NCBI RefSeq assembly: GCF_000420245.1
Contig: NZ_ATUO01000001.1
Coordinates: forward strand, 19,501 to 83,500
Length of the DNA: 64,000 nt
Reading direction: 5' to 3'
Source: Psychromonas hadalis ATCC BAA-638
GTDB lineage: Bacteria > Pseudomonadota > Gammaproteobacteria > Enterobacterales > Psychromonadaceae
The notes below the pieces were generated by a model. It saw only the letters and a list, made by a program, of their open reading frames with translations. It was not told the DNA's origin and did no database searches. A program made the translations under genes and the position numbers. Below, in pieces: positions 1-9,021 of this stretch (position 1 is the first letter of the stretch; every line of letters starts with the position of its first letter).

Positions 1-1601
1 AACTGTTTACCATCAATTATAACTATATTTACCAAGCTTGGATAAAGGATAAAAGCCAATCTTTACCACTATTATGTGAAAAATATTTAGATGTTTTGCC
101 ACAAAAAAAGCTCGATTGGTCGGCGATTGAAAACTGTTTTTTGCAGGCAAATAGCGCGCAAGAGCTTTCTTTTTTAGAAACACTCATCCCAGAAACTGCT
201 CGTTGTGATTGGCAAAAAGTCAGCGCGGCTTTAGCACTGACCAGTGCGCGCTGTGTTATCTCAGGAGGCCCTGGTACAGGTAAAACCACGACGGTGACTA
301 AACTGTTAGCACTTTTATTACAGGTGCATGAAAACATGATCATCAAAATGGTCGCCCCCACAGGTAAAGCTGCTGCCCGTTTAACCGAGTCGATCACTAA
401 TGCGCTGAGTAGCTTGGATGTTGAGCAACATATTAAAGATAAAATCCCAACGCAAGCGAGCACGATTCACCGTTTATTAGGGGTGCAGGTAAACAGTAAC
501 CATTTTCGTTTTAATGAAAATAAACGTCTGCACTTAGACTTGTTACTGGTGGATGAAGCGTCAATGGTGGACTTACCCTTAATGGCAAAACTATTAATGG
601 CATTGCCTGAGCATGCGCGTTTAATTTTACTGGGAGATAAAGACCAATTGGCTTCCGTGGAAGCGGGGGCAGTGTTAGGAGATATCTGCGCGTTTATCAA
701 CTCAGGTTATAGTGAGCAAAAAGCCCAACAGTTAGCAGAATTAACAGGATTTGATAGTTTGCTCTCTCAAACTACAAATAGCGCAGGCATGGCTGATAAA
801 CTGTGTTTATTAAGAAAGAGTTATCGCTTTGATCAATACTCAGGTATCGGTTTTTTAGCTTCTGCCATTAATCAAGGTAAAGCGAGCAGTAAAGCTGTGC
901 TTGCGCTGTGTGAAAAATATAATGATGTTAACCACTATGCTAATAATGACAGTAGTTTGGCATTATTAAGTGAGATGACAATTACGGGTTATCGTTGTTA
1001 TCTAAGTAATATCAAACAGATCCGTGCCGATAACCGTGATCTTGCCAAACAGCTTTTAAAACAATTTAGCCAGTTTAAAATACTCTGTGCCATTCGAGAG
1101 GGTGAGTGGGGCGTTGCAGGATTAAATAATCTTGCCGAAACGGCACTTATCAGTGCAGGGTTAATTACCCTTGCTAATGGTGGCGATCAACTTGTTAGCC
1201 GATGGTACATTGGGCGACCAGTGATGATAACGCAAAACAACTATCATCTAGGCCTTTATAATGGTGATATTGGCTTGTGTTTATTGGATGAAAATGAGCA
1301 ACTACGCGTCTATTTTCAAATGAGTGACGGTGAGATAAATGACTTCCAACCGAGTCGCTTACCCAGTCATGAGACCGTATTTGCCATGACCGTACATAAA
1401 AGTCAAGGCTCTGAATTTGACCATACCGTGTTAGCCTTGCCACAAACGCAGGTCGCGGTTGTGACTCGCGAGTTAATTTATACGGGTATCACACGCGCTA
1501 AAAAACAGCTCACTTTGTTTGCAGATTTAACCATCATGTCACGTGCCATCAAAGATAAAACGCTGCGTTTTAGTCGTTTGATCGAACGTTTAAAAAACTA
1601 A
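1..1601 (+). CDS. recD: RecBCD exonuclease V alpha subunit RecD, 5'-truncated by the window edge
   Basis: RecD is the 5'-3' helicase motor of RecBCD, which processes double-strand breaks and degrades foreign linear DNA. Walker A (GGPGTGKTTT) and Walker B (LLLVDEASMVDL) lie in the first half. The superfamily 1 C-terminal motifs TVHKSQGSEF and YTGITRAKKQ lie near the end. The frame is open from base 3 with no stop; the first internal start codon is a TTG at 96, but coding clearly continues upstream. About 532 residues are visible, so roughly the first 80-100 residues of a usual RecD are outside the window. A PPOX gene follows 20 bp downstream, so they may share a transcript. Confidence 0.95.
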   Translation, partial: LFTINYNYIYQAWIKDKSQSLPLLCEKYLDVLPQKKLDWSAIENCFLQANSAQELSFLETLIPETARCDWQKVSAALALTSARCVISGGPGTGKTTTVTKLLALLLQVHENMIIKMVAPTGKAAARLTESITNALSSLDVEQHIKDKIPTQASTIHRLLGVQVNSNHFRFNENKRLHLDLLLVDEASMVDLPLMAKLLMALPEHARLILLGDKDQLASVEAGAVLGDICAFINSGYSEQKAQQLAELTGFDSLLSQTTNSAGMADKLCLLRKSYRFDQYSGIGFLASAINQGKASSKAVLALCEKYNDVNHYANNDSSLALLSEMTITGYRCYLSNIKQIRADNRDLAKQLLKQFSQFKILCAIREGEWGVAGLNNLAETALISAGLITLANGGDQLVSRWYIGRPVMITQNNYHLGLYNGDIGLCLLDENEQLRVYFQMSDGEINDFQPSRLPSHETVFAMTVHKSQGSEFDHTVLALPQTQVAVVTRELIYTGITRAKKQLTLFADLTIMSRAIKDKTLRFSRLIERLKN

Positions 1602-1621
1602 ATGAAAAGGGATAAAAGAGA

Positions 1622-2233
1622 ATGTTTGAGATAAAAACAGAACAAGAATTACGTGAAATTATCGGGTCTGCAAATCCGATGGCCAGCAAAAAAATATATC
1701 CTTTTTTGAATGAACGTATGGTTAATTTTATTGAAAAATCACCTTTACTGATGTTATCGACGGTGGATCAATTTGGTTTTCCTACCATCTCTCCTAAAGG
1801 TGACAAAGCAGGGTTTGTACAAATCGATAAACAGGGGCGATTATTGATTCCTGAATTGCGTGGCAATAAACTCGCTTTTTCACTGACTAATATATTACAA
1901 CACCCTCAAGTCGCGTTATTTTTTATGGTGCCGGGCAGTTTAGAAACCTTGCGTATTCATGGCGAGTGTCGATTATTAACGGGTGAGTTATTGTGTAAAA
2001 AGCTGGCTTCACACTCCCATAATGCGCTGTTAGTGTTAGAGGTAACGGTAAAAAATGCCTATTTTCATTGTGCTAAAGCATTATTACGCAGTCAACTTTG
2101 GCAGAGCGCCACATGGCCAGAGCCTATTAAAATCTCTTTTGGCAAAGAGATTGCAGAAAATAGTGGTGCAGATGATGCCTTTATTGAACAGGTCGATAAG
2201 GCTGTTGCAGGTCGTTATGTGACGGATCTATAA
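1622..2233 (+). CDS. PPOX-class FMN-binding flavoprotein (MSMEG_1061-like)
   Basis: A 203-aa protein of the pyridoxamine 5'-phosphate oxidase-like split-barrel group. The segment LLMLSTVDQFGFPTISPKGD, then a PELRGNKLAFSLTNI-type stretch and a PGSLETLRIHGE strand, is typical of the subgroup annotated as FMN-dependent PPOX flavoproteins rather than true PdxH. The substrate is unknown; the family binds FMN or F420 and often acts as a small-molecule oxidoreductase. It begins 20 bp after recD and ends 2 bp before ybaK, consistent with a recD-PPOX-ybaK transcript. Family assignment is good; physiological role is not known. Confidence 0.8.
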   Translation: MFEIKTEQELREIIGSANPMASKKIYPFLNERMVNFIEKSPLLMLSTVDQFGFPTISPKGDKAGFVQIDKQGRLLIPELRGNKLAFSLTNILQHPQVALFFMVPGSLETLRIHGECRLLTGELLCKKLASHSHNALLVLEVTVKNAYFHCAKALLRSQLWQSATWPEPIKISFGKEIAENSGADDAFIEQVDKAVAGRYVTDL

Positions 2234-2235
2234 CC

Positions 2236-2703
2236 ATGACACCAGCGACAAAACTACTCAAAAAACAAAAAATCCCGTTTACTGTTCATCACTATGAGCA
2301 TGAGAAAAACAGCCTCTGTTATGGTGTAGAAGCGCTTGAAAAAATGGGCGTTGCAAGCCAGTTAGTGTTTAAAACACTGGTAGTCTCGCTTGATAACGGG
2401 CAATTAGTGGTGGCTATTTTGCCTGTGTCTGAAAAGCTAAGCATGAAGTTAGTGGCTAAAATATTTTCTGCTAAGAAAGCACAGATGGCCGATAAAAACG
2501 AAGTGTTACGTTCAACGGGTTATGTGCTTGGTGGTGTGAGCCCAATTGGTCAGAAAAAACGTTTAAAAACAGTCATTAATAGCAGTGCTTTTGAGTTTGA
2601 CAGTATCTTTATAAGTGCAGGAAAACGCGGTTTGGAAGTTGAGTTAACTCCACTTGATCTACAACAAATATTACAAGCTGAAAAAGGAAGTATTTGCCTA
2701 TAA
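2236..2703 (+). CDS. ybaK: Cys-tRNA(Pro)/Cys-tRNA(Cys) deacylase YbaK
   Basis: A 155-aa trans-editing factor of the YbaK/ProX family, which hydrolyses cysteine mischarged onto tRNA(Pro). The whole protein is one editing domain: N-terminal ATKLLKKQKIPF, the VFKTLVV strand with the conserved catalytic-site lysine, and the GGVSPIGQKK loop typical of YbaK. Length matches the E. coli protein (159 aa). It starts 2 bp after the preceding stop, so it is probably translationally coupled to the PPOX gene. Strong family match. Confidence 0.9.
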   Translation: MTPATKLLKKQKIPFTVHHYEHEKNSLCYGVEALEKMGVASQLVFKTLVVSLDNGQLVVAILPVSEKLSMKLVAKIFSAKKAQMADKNEVLRSTGYVLGGVSPIGQKKRLKTVINSSAFEFDSIFISAGKRGLEVELTPLDLQQILQAEKGSICL

Positions 2704-2774
2704 AATATTCATTATGCTGATTGAAAAACTATGTTACCCTCGCATTTTTAATCCCCTTTTGAGAGACTACAGTC

Positions 2775-3389
2775 ATGATTGAGCAGTTTTTTTCACTGTA
2801 TTTAAAAATATTTTTTATGATGACCCCCTTCTTTGTTTTGTCTCTGTTTTTAACCATGAGTAAAAACTTGACTAAGCCTGAGAAAAAACAGGTTATTTTA
2901 AAACTCAGTATTGCGGTCATGGTGGCAGGTTTAGTCTTTTTATTGTTTGGGAAATATATTTTTAGCCTATTTGGTATCACTTTAGATGCGTTTAAAATTG
3001 GTGCGGGTACGGTATTGTTTTTAAGTGCGTTAGATATGATCCGCGGTGGTAATGATGTAGAAAACAGTGAAGCAAGAGGCAGTGATTTTAGCCGTAATGA
3101 TTTTGCAGTTGTGCCACTAGCCATACCAAGTGTCGTTGGCCCCGGTATGATAGGCATCTTAATGGTAATGGGGGCGGAGATGTCTGGTCCTGTAGATACA
3201 GTACTGGTGATATTTTCTTTACTTGCTGCTGTTCTTTCACTGGCAGGTGTATTGTTTATCTCGAATAAACTACAACATTTAATGGGTAAGCAGGGATTAG
3301 AGATTTTACCTAAAATAACCGGGTTGTTTGTTTCTGCCATCGGTGCTCAGATTATCTTTTCGGGGATACAAGGCTTTTTTAATCTTTGA
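2775..3389 (+). CDS. MarC/YhgN-family inner-membrane protein
   Basis: A 204-aa polytopic protein with about six hydrophobic segments. The start MIEQFFSLYLKIFFMMTPFF and the glycine/proline-rich second half (VPLAIPSVVGPGMIGILM) match the MarC family (YhgN/YchE-like). The family was once called a multiple-antibiotic-resistance protein but has no proven transport substrate. A GAGAG-like Shine-Dalgarno precedes the ATG. A short ORF follows 15 bp downstream on the same strand and may be cotranscribed. Confidence 0.85.
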   Translation: MIEQFFSLYLKIFFMMTPFFVLSLFLTMSKNLTKPEKKQVILKLSIAVMVAGLVFLLFGKYIFSLFGITLDAFKIGAGTVLFLSALDMIRGGNDVENSEARGSDFSRNDFAVVPLAIPSVVGPGMIGILMVMGAEMSGPVDTVLVIFSLLAAVLSLAGVLFISNKLQHLMGKQGLEILPKITGLFVSAIGAQIIFSGIQGFFNL

Positions 3390-3404
3390 TAAAGCCGGTT
3401 TAAA

Positions 3405-3572
3405 ATGAAAAAATTAACAGGGAAATGGCGTTTGTGGATGGATCGTGGTGTGGAGGTCCAAGTGCAAGAAGATCAAAATGGGCAACTTGTTTGGCGTGAA
3501 GCTGGCGCGGATGATTTACTTGAACGTTTGAAGTTTAAAGTAAAGTGGCAATTTGTTGGTTGCCACGATTAA
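3405..3572 (+). CDS. Small 55-aa hypothetical protein
   Basis: An ATG at 3405 opens a 55-codon frame ending in TAA at 3570-3572. The product begins MKKLTGKWRLWMDRGVEVQV and ends KVKWQFVGCHD. Composition looks protein-like: alternating charged and aromatic residues, four Trp, a soluble alpha/beta pattern and no transmembrane segment. It sits 15 bp after the marC-like stop in the same direction and fills the gap up to the convergent VOC gene. I do not recognise the family. Support is the reading frame, the position and plausible composition only. Confidence 0.55.
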   Translation: MKKLTGKWRLWMDRGVEVQVQEDQNGQLVWREAGADDLLERLKFKVKWQFVGCHD

Positions 3573-3585
3573 AATCCACCGTTAA

Positions 3586-3951
3586 TTAACAGATGCCTGT
3601 TGGTAATTTGGCCTCTGACCAAATTGCATACTCATTGCCGTTAGGATCTGTAAAATGAAAGCGAATTCCACCTGGAAAAGCAAACAGGGGTTTAACCACT
3701 TCACCGCCCGCTCTAATGATATCACTCTGAGTCTGAGTAATATTTTCACTGTAGAGCACGGGTAATATAGAGCCTGTTGCTGTTGTACACGTTAAATCTG
3801 TGTGGAAATAAAAACCACCATTAACACCCGCTCCTCCAAAAACCATGTACTCAGGGCCGTAATCTTCAAATGTCCAACCAAACACACTAGTAAAAAAATC
3901 TTTGGTTATTTGCATGTTTTTACTTGGGATTTCTAGATAATCAATTTTCAT
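3586..3951 (-). CDS. VOC-superfamily (glyoxalase/bleomycin-resistance fold) protein
   Basis: A 121-aa single-domain VOC protein. The opening MKIDYLEIPSKNMQITKDFF followed by FGWTFEDYGPEY, and the closing FHFTDPNGNEYAIWSE, are the paired beta-alpha-beta-beta-beta modules typical of small glyoxalase-like proteins (YaeR/PhnB-type dimers). A metal-dependent lyase or isomerase function is only a family-level guess. GGAG lies just upstream of the ATG. It starts 15 bp downstream of the frameshifted LytS-like kinase and may share its transcript. Confidence 0.8.
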   Translation of the reverse strand: MKIDYLEIPSKNMQITKDFFTSVFGWTFEDYGPEYMVFGGAGVNGGFYFHTDLTCTTATGSILPVLYSENITQTQSDIIRAGGEVVKPLFAFPGGIRFHFTDPNGNEYAIWSEAKLPTGIC

Positions 3952-3966
3952 TTTTTTGCTCCTAAT

Positions 3967-4982
3967 TTAAGATTCATTTAATGGTATTGTAATTTGTACG
4001 GTTGCACCTTGATCTGGCTCCAAAATTGTAATGGTTGATAAAGGGTGATGTAGCTGTAATCGTGCTTTAATATTTTTAAGTGCCACGGATTGATCACTTG
4101 CTTTAACATCATCAAAACCGATGCCATCATCACTGACTTCAATAATTAACTTCATTAGCTCACTTTTAATGGTTAAGTTAATTACCCCTTGGTGACCTTG
4201 AGGAGCTAGCCCATGTACGATAGCATTTTCAATTAAAGGTTGGATTAATAGCGGCGGTAGCATTTGTTCTTTCAGTTTTTCATTAATACTTTCAATAAAA
4301 CGAATATAGGGAAAGCGTGTTTGTTGAATAGCAATATACACATTAATCAGTGCTAATTCATCGCCGACTGTACCTCTGAAGTTTGTGTTAAAGGTAGCGT
4401 TTGACGCAGAAAAAAGGTGTAATCGGTTAATAGATGTTGCGCTTTTTTCGGTTCACTAAGAATATATTGTTTAATATTGTCGAGGGTATTAAATAAAAAG
4501 TGAGGGTTGATTTGTGCTTGTAACAGTAATAATTTATTTTCTTGTAAGGTTTTTTCACTTACTGAATTTTCACTTTGCTCATGAATTAATTGTTTTTTTG
4601 CCTGTATTTTGTTGTCTTTATAATTAAAAAGTGTCATCACTGGCAGTGTAATGATAGCCACTAAGATGGTCAGTTCAGGCAATGTAATAAAATCGTGTAA
4701 AAAGTTAATGCCTATAAAACTTGCAGGGAGAACCGGCACCGGCAGAAAGTAGTAAAGTTTTCGGTAATCTTGTTTAAAAGGAGGGTATAAAACTTTTGCG
4801 CTTTGAATAATGGTTACAATGGTTAGACCAATACTTTGTGAGGCTAAAAATTGTGTCACAATATCGATATTGGAATTTAAAATAAAAATAAAAATGACAA
4901 TAACGCAGTTGATAATAAAGGTGATTTTCACCGATTGTACAATCTCTTGCACATCTTCCTTGGTGATGATTACATGTTCCAT
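3967..4982 (-). pseudogene. LytS/YehU-type sensor histidine kinase with a single-base frameshift
   Basis: Two frames together make one kinase. The upstream frame (4982-4353) has four to five membrane segments followed by a His_kinase domain with the QAQINPHFLFNTLDN hallmark. It ends prematurely after TSEVQSAMN. Shifting frame at about 4371-4373 restores TVGDELALINVYIAIQQTRF and runs into the HATPase half (PPLLIQPLIENAIVHGL, VSDDGIGFDD) ending at 3967. The span is 1016 nt, one base short of a 338-codon gene. No LytTR response regulator lies next to it, unlike most such kinases. It may be a true pseudogene or a sequencing error; a programmed shift is less likely because no slippery heptamer is visible. 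Confidence 0.85.
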
Positions 4983-5215
4983 ATGCCTCTCTACTTGTTA
5001 CTCCATAATTTATATTTTATTGATTTATTGACGAGGTTGCAACTTTATATCTCTTTAAATTTATGTAGATGTACGTGGCTAATCGTTAGTTTTTCATCAA
5101 GTTGATAAAGTATTAACGCTAATCTGTTTGTTGTTGACGATGAATAGGCAATAATTATTTTTGGTCTAACTATTTTTCAGCACATGGGATATTTTGTCGA
5201 ATAAACATGTTACTT

Positions 5216-5250
5216 CAGTTGTAACTACTTATTTATACAGTGGTAACTGC
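5216..5250. promoter_or_regulatory. 13-bp direct repeats between the lytS-like pseudogene and tig
   Basis: CAGTTGTAACTAC (5216-5228) and CAGTGGTAACTGC (5238-5250) are near-identical direct repeats, 22 bp start to start, i.e. two helical turns on the same DNA face. Direct repeats in this phasing are typical of binding sites for LytTR and other dimeric regulators. The site lies in the 532-bp gap between the divergent kinase pseudogene and tig. Its role is inferred only. I see no coding sequence in the rest of this gap. Confidence 0.3.
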
Positions 5251-5324
5251 TGGTTTATTGTTAGGCTAAAGTGAATCATAATTAAAAACAGTCATGAAAA
5301 TGTGAGGCTGGTGATGTGTAAAAC

Positions 5325-5353
5325 TCGACTCTTATAAAAAGCTTGTCTATAAT
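5325..5353 (+). promoter_or_regulatory. Putative sigma-70 promoter for tig
   Basis: A perfect -10 hexamer TATAAT (5348-5353) is preceded by TCGACT (5325-5330, 4/6 match to TTGACA) with an exact 17-bp spacer. It lies about 160 bp upstream of the tig start, leaving a sizeable 5' untranslated region. Confidence 0.55.
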
Positions 5354-5514
5354 GGCGCGTCTTAAATTTCATCAATTAAATTGATTTTTAGTTCTTAACA
5401 AGAAATACAGTTGGCTTTTTTGTATTGCCCCTTGTAATCTCACTGTTTGCCCATATTAATAGCAACAGATTAAGAGTTTTAAAAATATTAACGTAAAAGA
5501 ATAAAGGAAATAAC

Positions 5515-6825
5515 ATGCAAGTTTCTGTTGAAGCATCACAAGGTTTAGAGCGTACACTTACTATCACGGTTGCTGCTGAGCAATTTGAAAAAGAGTTTGA
5601 TGGCCGTATTCGTCAATTATCAAAAACACAACGTGTTGATGGTTTCCGTCCAGGTAAAGTGCCTGTTTCTGTTATCAAAAAACGTTTTGGTGCTGCTATT
5701 GAAAATGAAGTTGCTGGTGAAGTAATGCAACGTAACTTTTTTGAGGCGATTGTTGCTGAGAAATTAAACCCAGCTGGCGCGCCAAAAGTTGCACCTAAAG
5801 CGCGTAAAAAAGGTGAAGAGTTTACTTTTACTGCAACATTTGAAGTTTACCCAGACGTGAAATTAGCGGAACTTGCTGAGTTAACGCTTGAGAAAGAGAC
5901 TGCTGAAGTAACAGACGCCGATCTCGATAAAATGCTTGATACGCTACGTAAGCAACACGCTACATGGTCTGATGTTGAAGTCGATTCAGTTGATGGCAAC
6001 CAAGTAACGGTTGATTTTGAAGGTTCTATCGACGGTGAAGTGTTTGAAGGTGGTAAAGCGGAAGGTTTCCAAATCGTACTTGGCTCTGGTCGTATGATTC
6101 CAGGTTTTGAATCTGGCATCGTGGGTAACAAAGTAGGTAGCGAGTTTACTCTCGACGTTAACTTCCCAGAAGATTACCACGCTGAAAACCTAAAAGGTAA
6201 AGCAGCACAATTTGTCATTAAACTAACAAAAGTTGAAGAGCAAATTTTACCTGAAATCACAGAAGAGTTTGTTAAAAAATTCGGCGTAGAAAGTGGCGAT
6301 ATCGAAGCACTTAAAACCGATGTTAAACAAAACATGCAACGTGAGCTTGAGCAAGTACTTAAAAACAGTGCAAAAGATGTTGTATTAACAGCATTAGTTG
6401 CGGGTAACGAAATTGAAGTGCCAAAAGCATTGATTGAAGGCGAAGTGACCATCCTGCGTAAACAAGCAATGGAGCGTTACGGTAAACAGATGGATCCTAA
6501 AAACCTACCTGAATTACCGGCTGAATTGTTTGCAGAGCAAGCTGAAAAGCGTGTTAAAGTAGGTCTTTTATTAGGTGAAGTGATCAAAGGTAACGAGCTA
6601 AAAGTTGACCAAGATAAAGTCACTGCATTGATTGAGTCTGCAGCATCTGCATACGAGAATCCAACAGAAGTGATCGAGTACTACAAAAATAATAAAGAGA
6701 TGATGCAAAACATGGAAAATGTTGCATTAGAAGAGCAAGCGGTTGATTTTATCATTGAAAAAGCTAAAGTAAGCGAAGTGAATAAATCGTTTGATGATGT
6801 GATGAACAAAATGGCTGCTCAATAA
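5515..6825 (+). CDS. tig: Trigger factor, ribosome-associated chaperone and prolyl isomerase
   Basis: A 436-aa trigger factor, the usual length. The N-terminal ribosome-binding domain carries the signature loop GFRPGKVP (E. coli GFRKGKVP). The FKBP-type domain (about residues 150-245) contains [15 protein letters not shown]. The long helical C-terminal arms complete the cradle that holds nascent chains at the ribosome exit tunnel. AAGGA seven bases before the ATG supports the start. It heads the conserved tig-clpP-clpX-lon block and is closed by its own terminator, so clpPX probably has a separate promoter. Confidence 0.97.
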   Translation: MQVSVEASQGLERTLTITVAAEQFEKEFDGRIRQLSKTQRVDGFRPGKVPVSVIKKRFGAAIENEVAGEVMQRNFFEAIVAEKLNPAGAPKVAPKARKKGEEFTFTATFEVYPDVKLAELAELTLEKETAEVTDADLDKMLDTLRKQHATWSDVEVDSVDGNQVTVDFEGSIDGEVFEGGKAEGFQIVLGSGRMIPGFESGIVGNKVGSEFTLDVNFPEDYHAENLKGKAAQFVIKLTKVEEQILPEITEEFVKKFGVESGDIEALKTDVKQNMQRELEQVLKNSAKDVVLTALVAGNEIEVPKALIEGEVTILRKQAMERYGKQMDPKNLPELPAELFAEQAEKRVKVGLLLGEVIKGNELKVDQDKVTALIESAASAYENPTEVIEYYKNNKEMMQNMENVALEEQAVDFIIEKAKVSEVNKSFDDVMNKMAAQ

Positions 6826-6856
6826 TAGTTATTATTGAAGTAACGGTTTAAGTTTT

Positions 6857-6890
6857 AATGGCTCGAGTGAATCCACTCGGGCCATTTTTC
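6857..6890 (+). terminator. Rho-independent terminator after tig
   Basis: A 13-bp stem, AATGGCTCGAGTG pairing with CACTCGGGCCATT through one G:U pair, with an AATC tetraloop, followed by a short T-run. It begins 31 bp past the tig stop. Confidence 0.85.
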
Positions 6891-6955
6891 ATTCACTGTC
6901 TCCGTATTTTAAATACTAAGAATAGAAAATAAATCACATAAATTTAGGATAGAAA

Positions 6956-7576
6956 ATGTCAAACCCATTTGCTGCAAATACAGATCCAATTACTAACGCG
7001 CTTATACCGATGGTTGTAGAACAAACAGCAAAAGGTGAGCGCTCTTATGATATCTATTCTCGCCTTTTAAAAGAGCGTATTATCTTTTTAACAGGCCCTG
7101 TTGAAGATTACATGGCCAACGTGATTGTCGCTCAACTACTTTATTTAGAGTCTGAAAGCCCAGAAAAAGATATTTTTATCTATATTAATTCACCGGGTGG
7201 TTCAATCAGTGCGGGTATGGCAATTTACGATACTATGCAATTCATCAAACCTGATGTCAGTACCGTTTGTATGGGTATGGCCGCTAGTATGGGCGCATTT
7301 TTATTAGCCAGTGGCGCTGCCGGAAAACGTCATTGTCAACCGAATGCAAAAGTGATGATCCATCAACCCCTTGGTGGTTTTCAAGGTCAGGCATCTGATT
7401 TTGAAATTCATGCTAAAGAAATTTTAGCGACTAAACATCGTATGAATGAGCTGTTGGCTTTTCATACAGGTAAAGATATTGAAGTGATTGCACAAGATAC
7501 TGATCGCGATAACTTTATGCGTGCTAATGAAGCGGTAGAGTACGGCATTGTTGATTCAATATTAACGAAAAGATAA
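6956..7576 (+). CDS. clpP: ATP-dependent Clp protease proteolytic subunit
   Basis: A 206-aa ClpP serine peptidase, which forms the two-ring tetradecamer that degrades substrates unfolded by ClpX or ClpA. The catalytic triad falls at Ser111 ([10 protein letters not shown]), His136 (VMIHQPLGG) and Asp185 (DTDRDNF), matching E. coli spacing. The oxyanion motif SPGGSISAG is intact. The short N-terminal stretch is consistent with a propeptide removed autocatalytically. clpX follows after 14 bp, so the two are almost certainly cotranscribed. Confidence 0.97.
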   Translation: MSNPFAANTDPITNALIPMVVEQTAKGERSYDIYSRLLKERIIFLTGPVEDYMANVIVAQLLYLESESPEKDIFIYINSPGGSISAGMAIYDTMQFIKPDVSTVCMGMAASMGAFLLASGAAGKRHCQPNAKVMIHQPLGGFQGQASDFEIHAKEILATKHRMNELLAFHTGKDIEVIAQDTDRDNFMRANEAVEYGIVDSILTKR

Positions 7577-7590
7577 TCAAAGGAATAAAA

Positions 7591-8871
7591 ATGTCAGATA
7601 ATAAAGGCGATAGTCTACTTTATTGCTCTTTTTGTGGAAAAAGTCAGCATGAAGTAAAAAAATTGATTGCAGGTCCTTCGGTTTATATTTGTAATGAGTG
7701 TGTGGATCTCTGTGATGATATTATCAAAGAGGAGATTGCAGAGATAGGCAATGTCTCTGAAACTGATATTACAGATAAAAAATTACCAACGCCACATGAA
7801 ATTCGCGCTAATTTAGACGATTACGTGATTGGCCAAGATACTGCGAAAAAGGTGTTGGCGGTAGCTGTATATAACCATTACAAGCGTCTTAAACATGGTG
7901 ATATTGCTAATGGTGTTGAGCTAAGTAAAAGTAACATTCTATTAATTGGCCCAACAGGAAGTGGTAAAACGTTGCTTGCTGAAACAATGGCGCGCTTATT
8001 AGATGTACCGTTTACCATGGCAGATGCCACTACGCTAACGGAAGCGGGTTATGTGGGTGAAGATGTTGAAAATATCATCCAAAAACTACTGCAAAAATGT
8101 GATTACGATCCAGAAAAAGCGCAACGTGGCATTATCTATATTGATGAAATTGATAAAATCACCCGCAAATCTGAAAATCCATCTATTACCCGTGATGTGT
8201 CAGGTGAAGGTGTGCAACAAGCATTGCTTAAACTGATTGAAGGAACGGTTGCTTCAATTCCGCCACAAGGTGGACGTAAACATCCAAATCAAGAGTTTAT
8301 TCAAGTAGATACTTCTAAGATTCTGTTTATCTGTGGCGGTGCATTTTCTGGCCTTGAAACGATTATTGAACAACGTGTTGATACAGGTGCTGGCATCGGT
8401 TTTGGTGCAACAGTACGTGACAAAGATAGTAAAGCAACACTCAGTGAAACATTACAAAAAGTTGAACCTCAAGATTTGACTAAATATGGGCTTATTCCTG
8501 AATTTATCGGTCGTTTACCCGTGTTGGCAACCTTAACTGAACTTGATGAAGAAGCGCTAGTTGAGATTTTAACGGTGCCTAAAAATGCAATAACCAAACA
8601 GTATGCAGCTCTATTTGGTCTTGAAAATGTTGAGCTTGAATTTCGTGACGAGGCGTTAACGGCCATGGCGAAAAAAGCGATGGGCCGTAAAACAGGTGCA
8701 CGTGGTTTGCGCTCTATTGTTGAATCGGTTTTATTAGATACGATGTACGATTTGCCATCTATTGAGGGTGTGAGTAAAGTCGTTGTTGATGAGAAGGTGA
8801 TTAATGGTGATACCAAACCATTAATGATCTACTCGGATGAACAAACAAAACTTGTTTCGTCTGATAAATAA
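7591..8871 (+). CDS. clpX: ClpX, ATP-dependent unfoldase of ClpXP
   Basis: A 426-aa AAA+ unfoldase. The N-terminal zinc-binding domain has Cys12, Cys15, Cys34 and Cys37, which recruits adaptors such as SspB. Walker A is GPTGSGKT and Walker B is [10 protein letters not shown]. The pore loop GYVGEDVE and the ClpP-docking IGF loop (GAGIGFGA) are both present, as is the sensor-2 region GARGLRSI. Length and order match E. coli ClpX (424 aa). A strong terminator follows the stop, separating it from lon. Confidence 0.97.
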   Translation: MSDNKGDSLLYCSFCGKSQHEVKKLIAGPSVYICNECVDLCDDIIKEEIAEIGNVSETDITDKKLPTPHEIRANLDDYVIGQDTAKKVLAVAVYNHYKRLKHGDIANGVELSKSNILLIGPTGSGKTLLAETMARLLDVPFTMADATTLTEAGYVGEDVENIIQKLLQKCDYDPEKAQRGIIYIDEIDKITRKSENPSITRDVSGEGVQQALLKLIEGTVASIPPQGGRKHPNQEFIQVDTSKILFICGGAFSGLETIIEQRVDTGAGIGFGATVRDKDSKATLSETLQKVEPQDLTKYGLIPEFIGRLPVLATLTELDEEALVEILTVPKNAITKQYAALFGLENVELEFRDEALTAMAKKAMGRKTGARGLRSIVESVLLDTMYDLPSIEGVSKVVVDEKVINGDTKPLMIYSDEQTKLVSSDK

Positions 8872-8894
8872 ACAATTATTTCACTAATTGTAAT

Positions 8895-8926
8895 AAAAGG
8901 AAGCTTTATGCTTCCTTTTTTTGTTT
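8895..8926 (+). terminator. Rho-independent terminator after clpX
   Basis: AAAAGGAAGC pairs perfectly with GCTTCCTTTT around a TTTAT loop, followed by a run of T residues. It lies 24 bp after the clpX stop. Confidence 0.9.
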
Positions 8927-8931
8927 TTTAC

Positions 8932-8960
8932 CTTGAAAAAATTCTTAACATCCCCAGTAT
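8932..8960 (+). promoter_or_regulatory. Putative sigma-32 (heat-shock) promoter of lon
   Basis: CTTGAAA (8932-8938) is followed, after a 13-bp spacer, by CCCCAGTAT (8952-8960). These match the sigma-32 consensus CTTGAAA / CCCCATNT in sequence and spacing. The position, about 62 bp upstream of the lon ATG and just past the clpX terminator, mirrors the heat-shock promoter known for E. coli lon. Transcription start is not visible from sequence. Confidence 0.75.
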
Positions 8961-9021
8961 CAATTGTTCAATGTGTCTTTAATTTACCTCTTTTTTAGGT
9001 AAATACTTTTCTGGGAAATTT

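Noticed and set aside
2729..3340. 203-codon minus-strand frame across the MarC-family gene
   Set aside because: The plus-strand membrane protein has clear family motifs; the antisense frame is long only because of codon bias.
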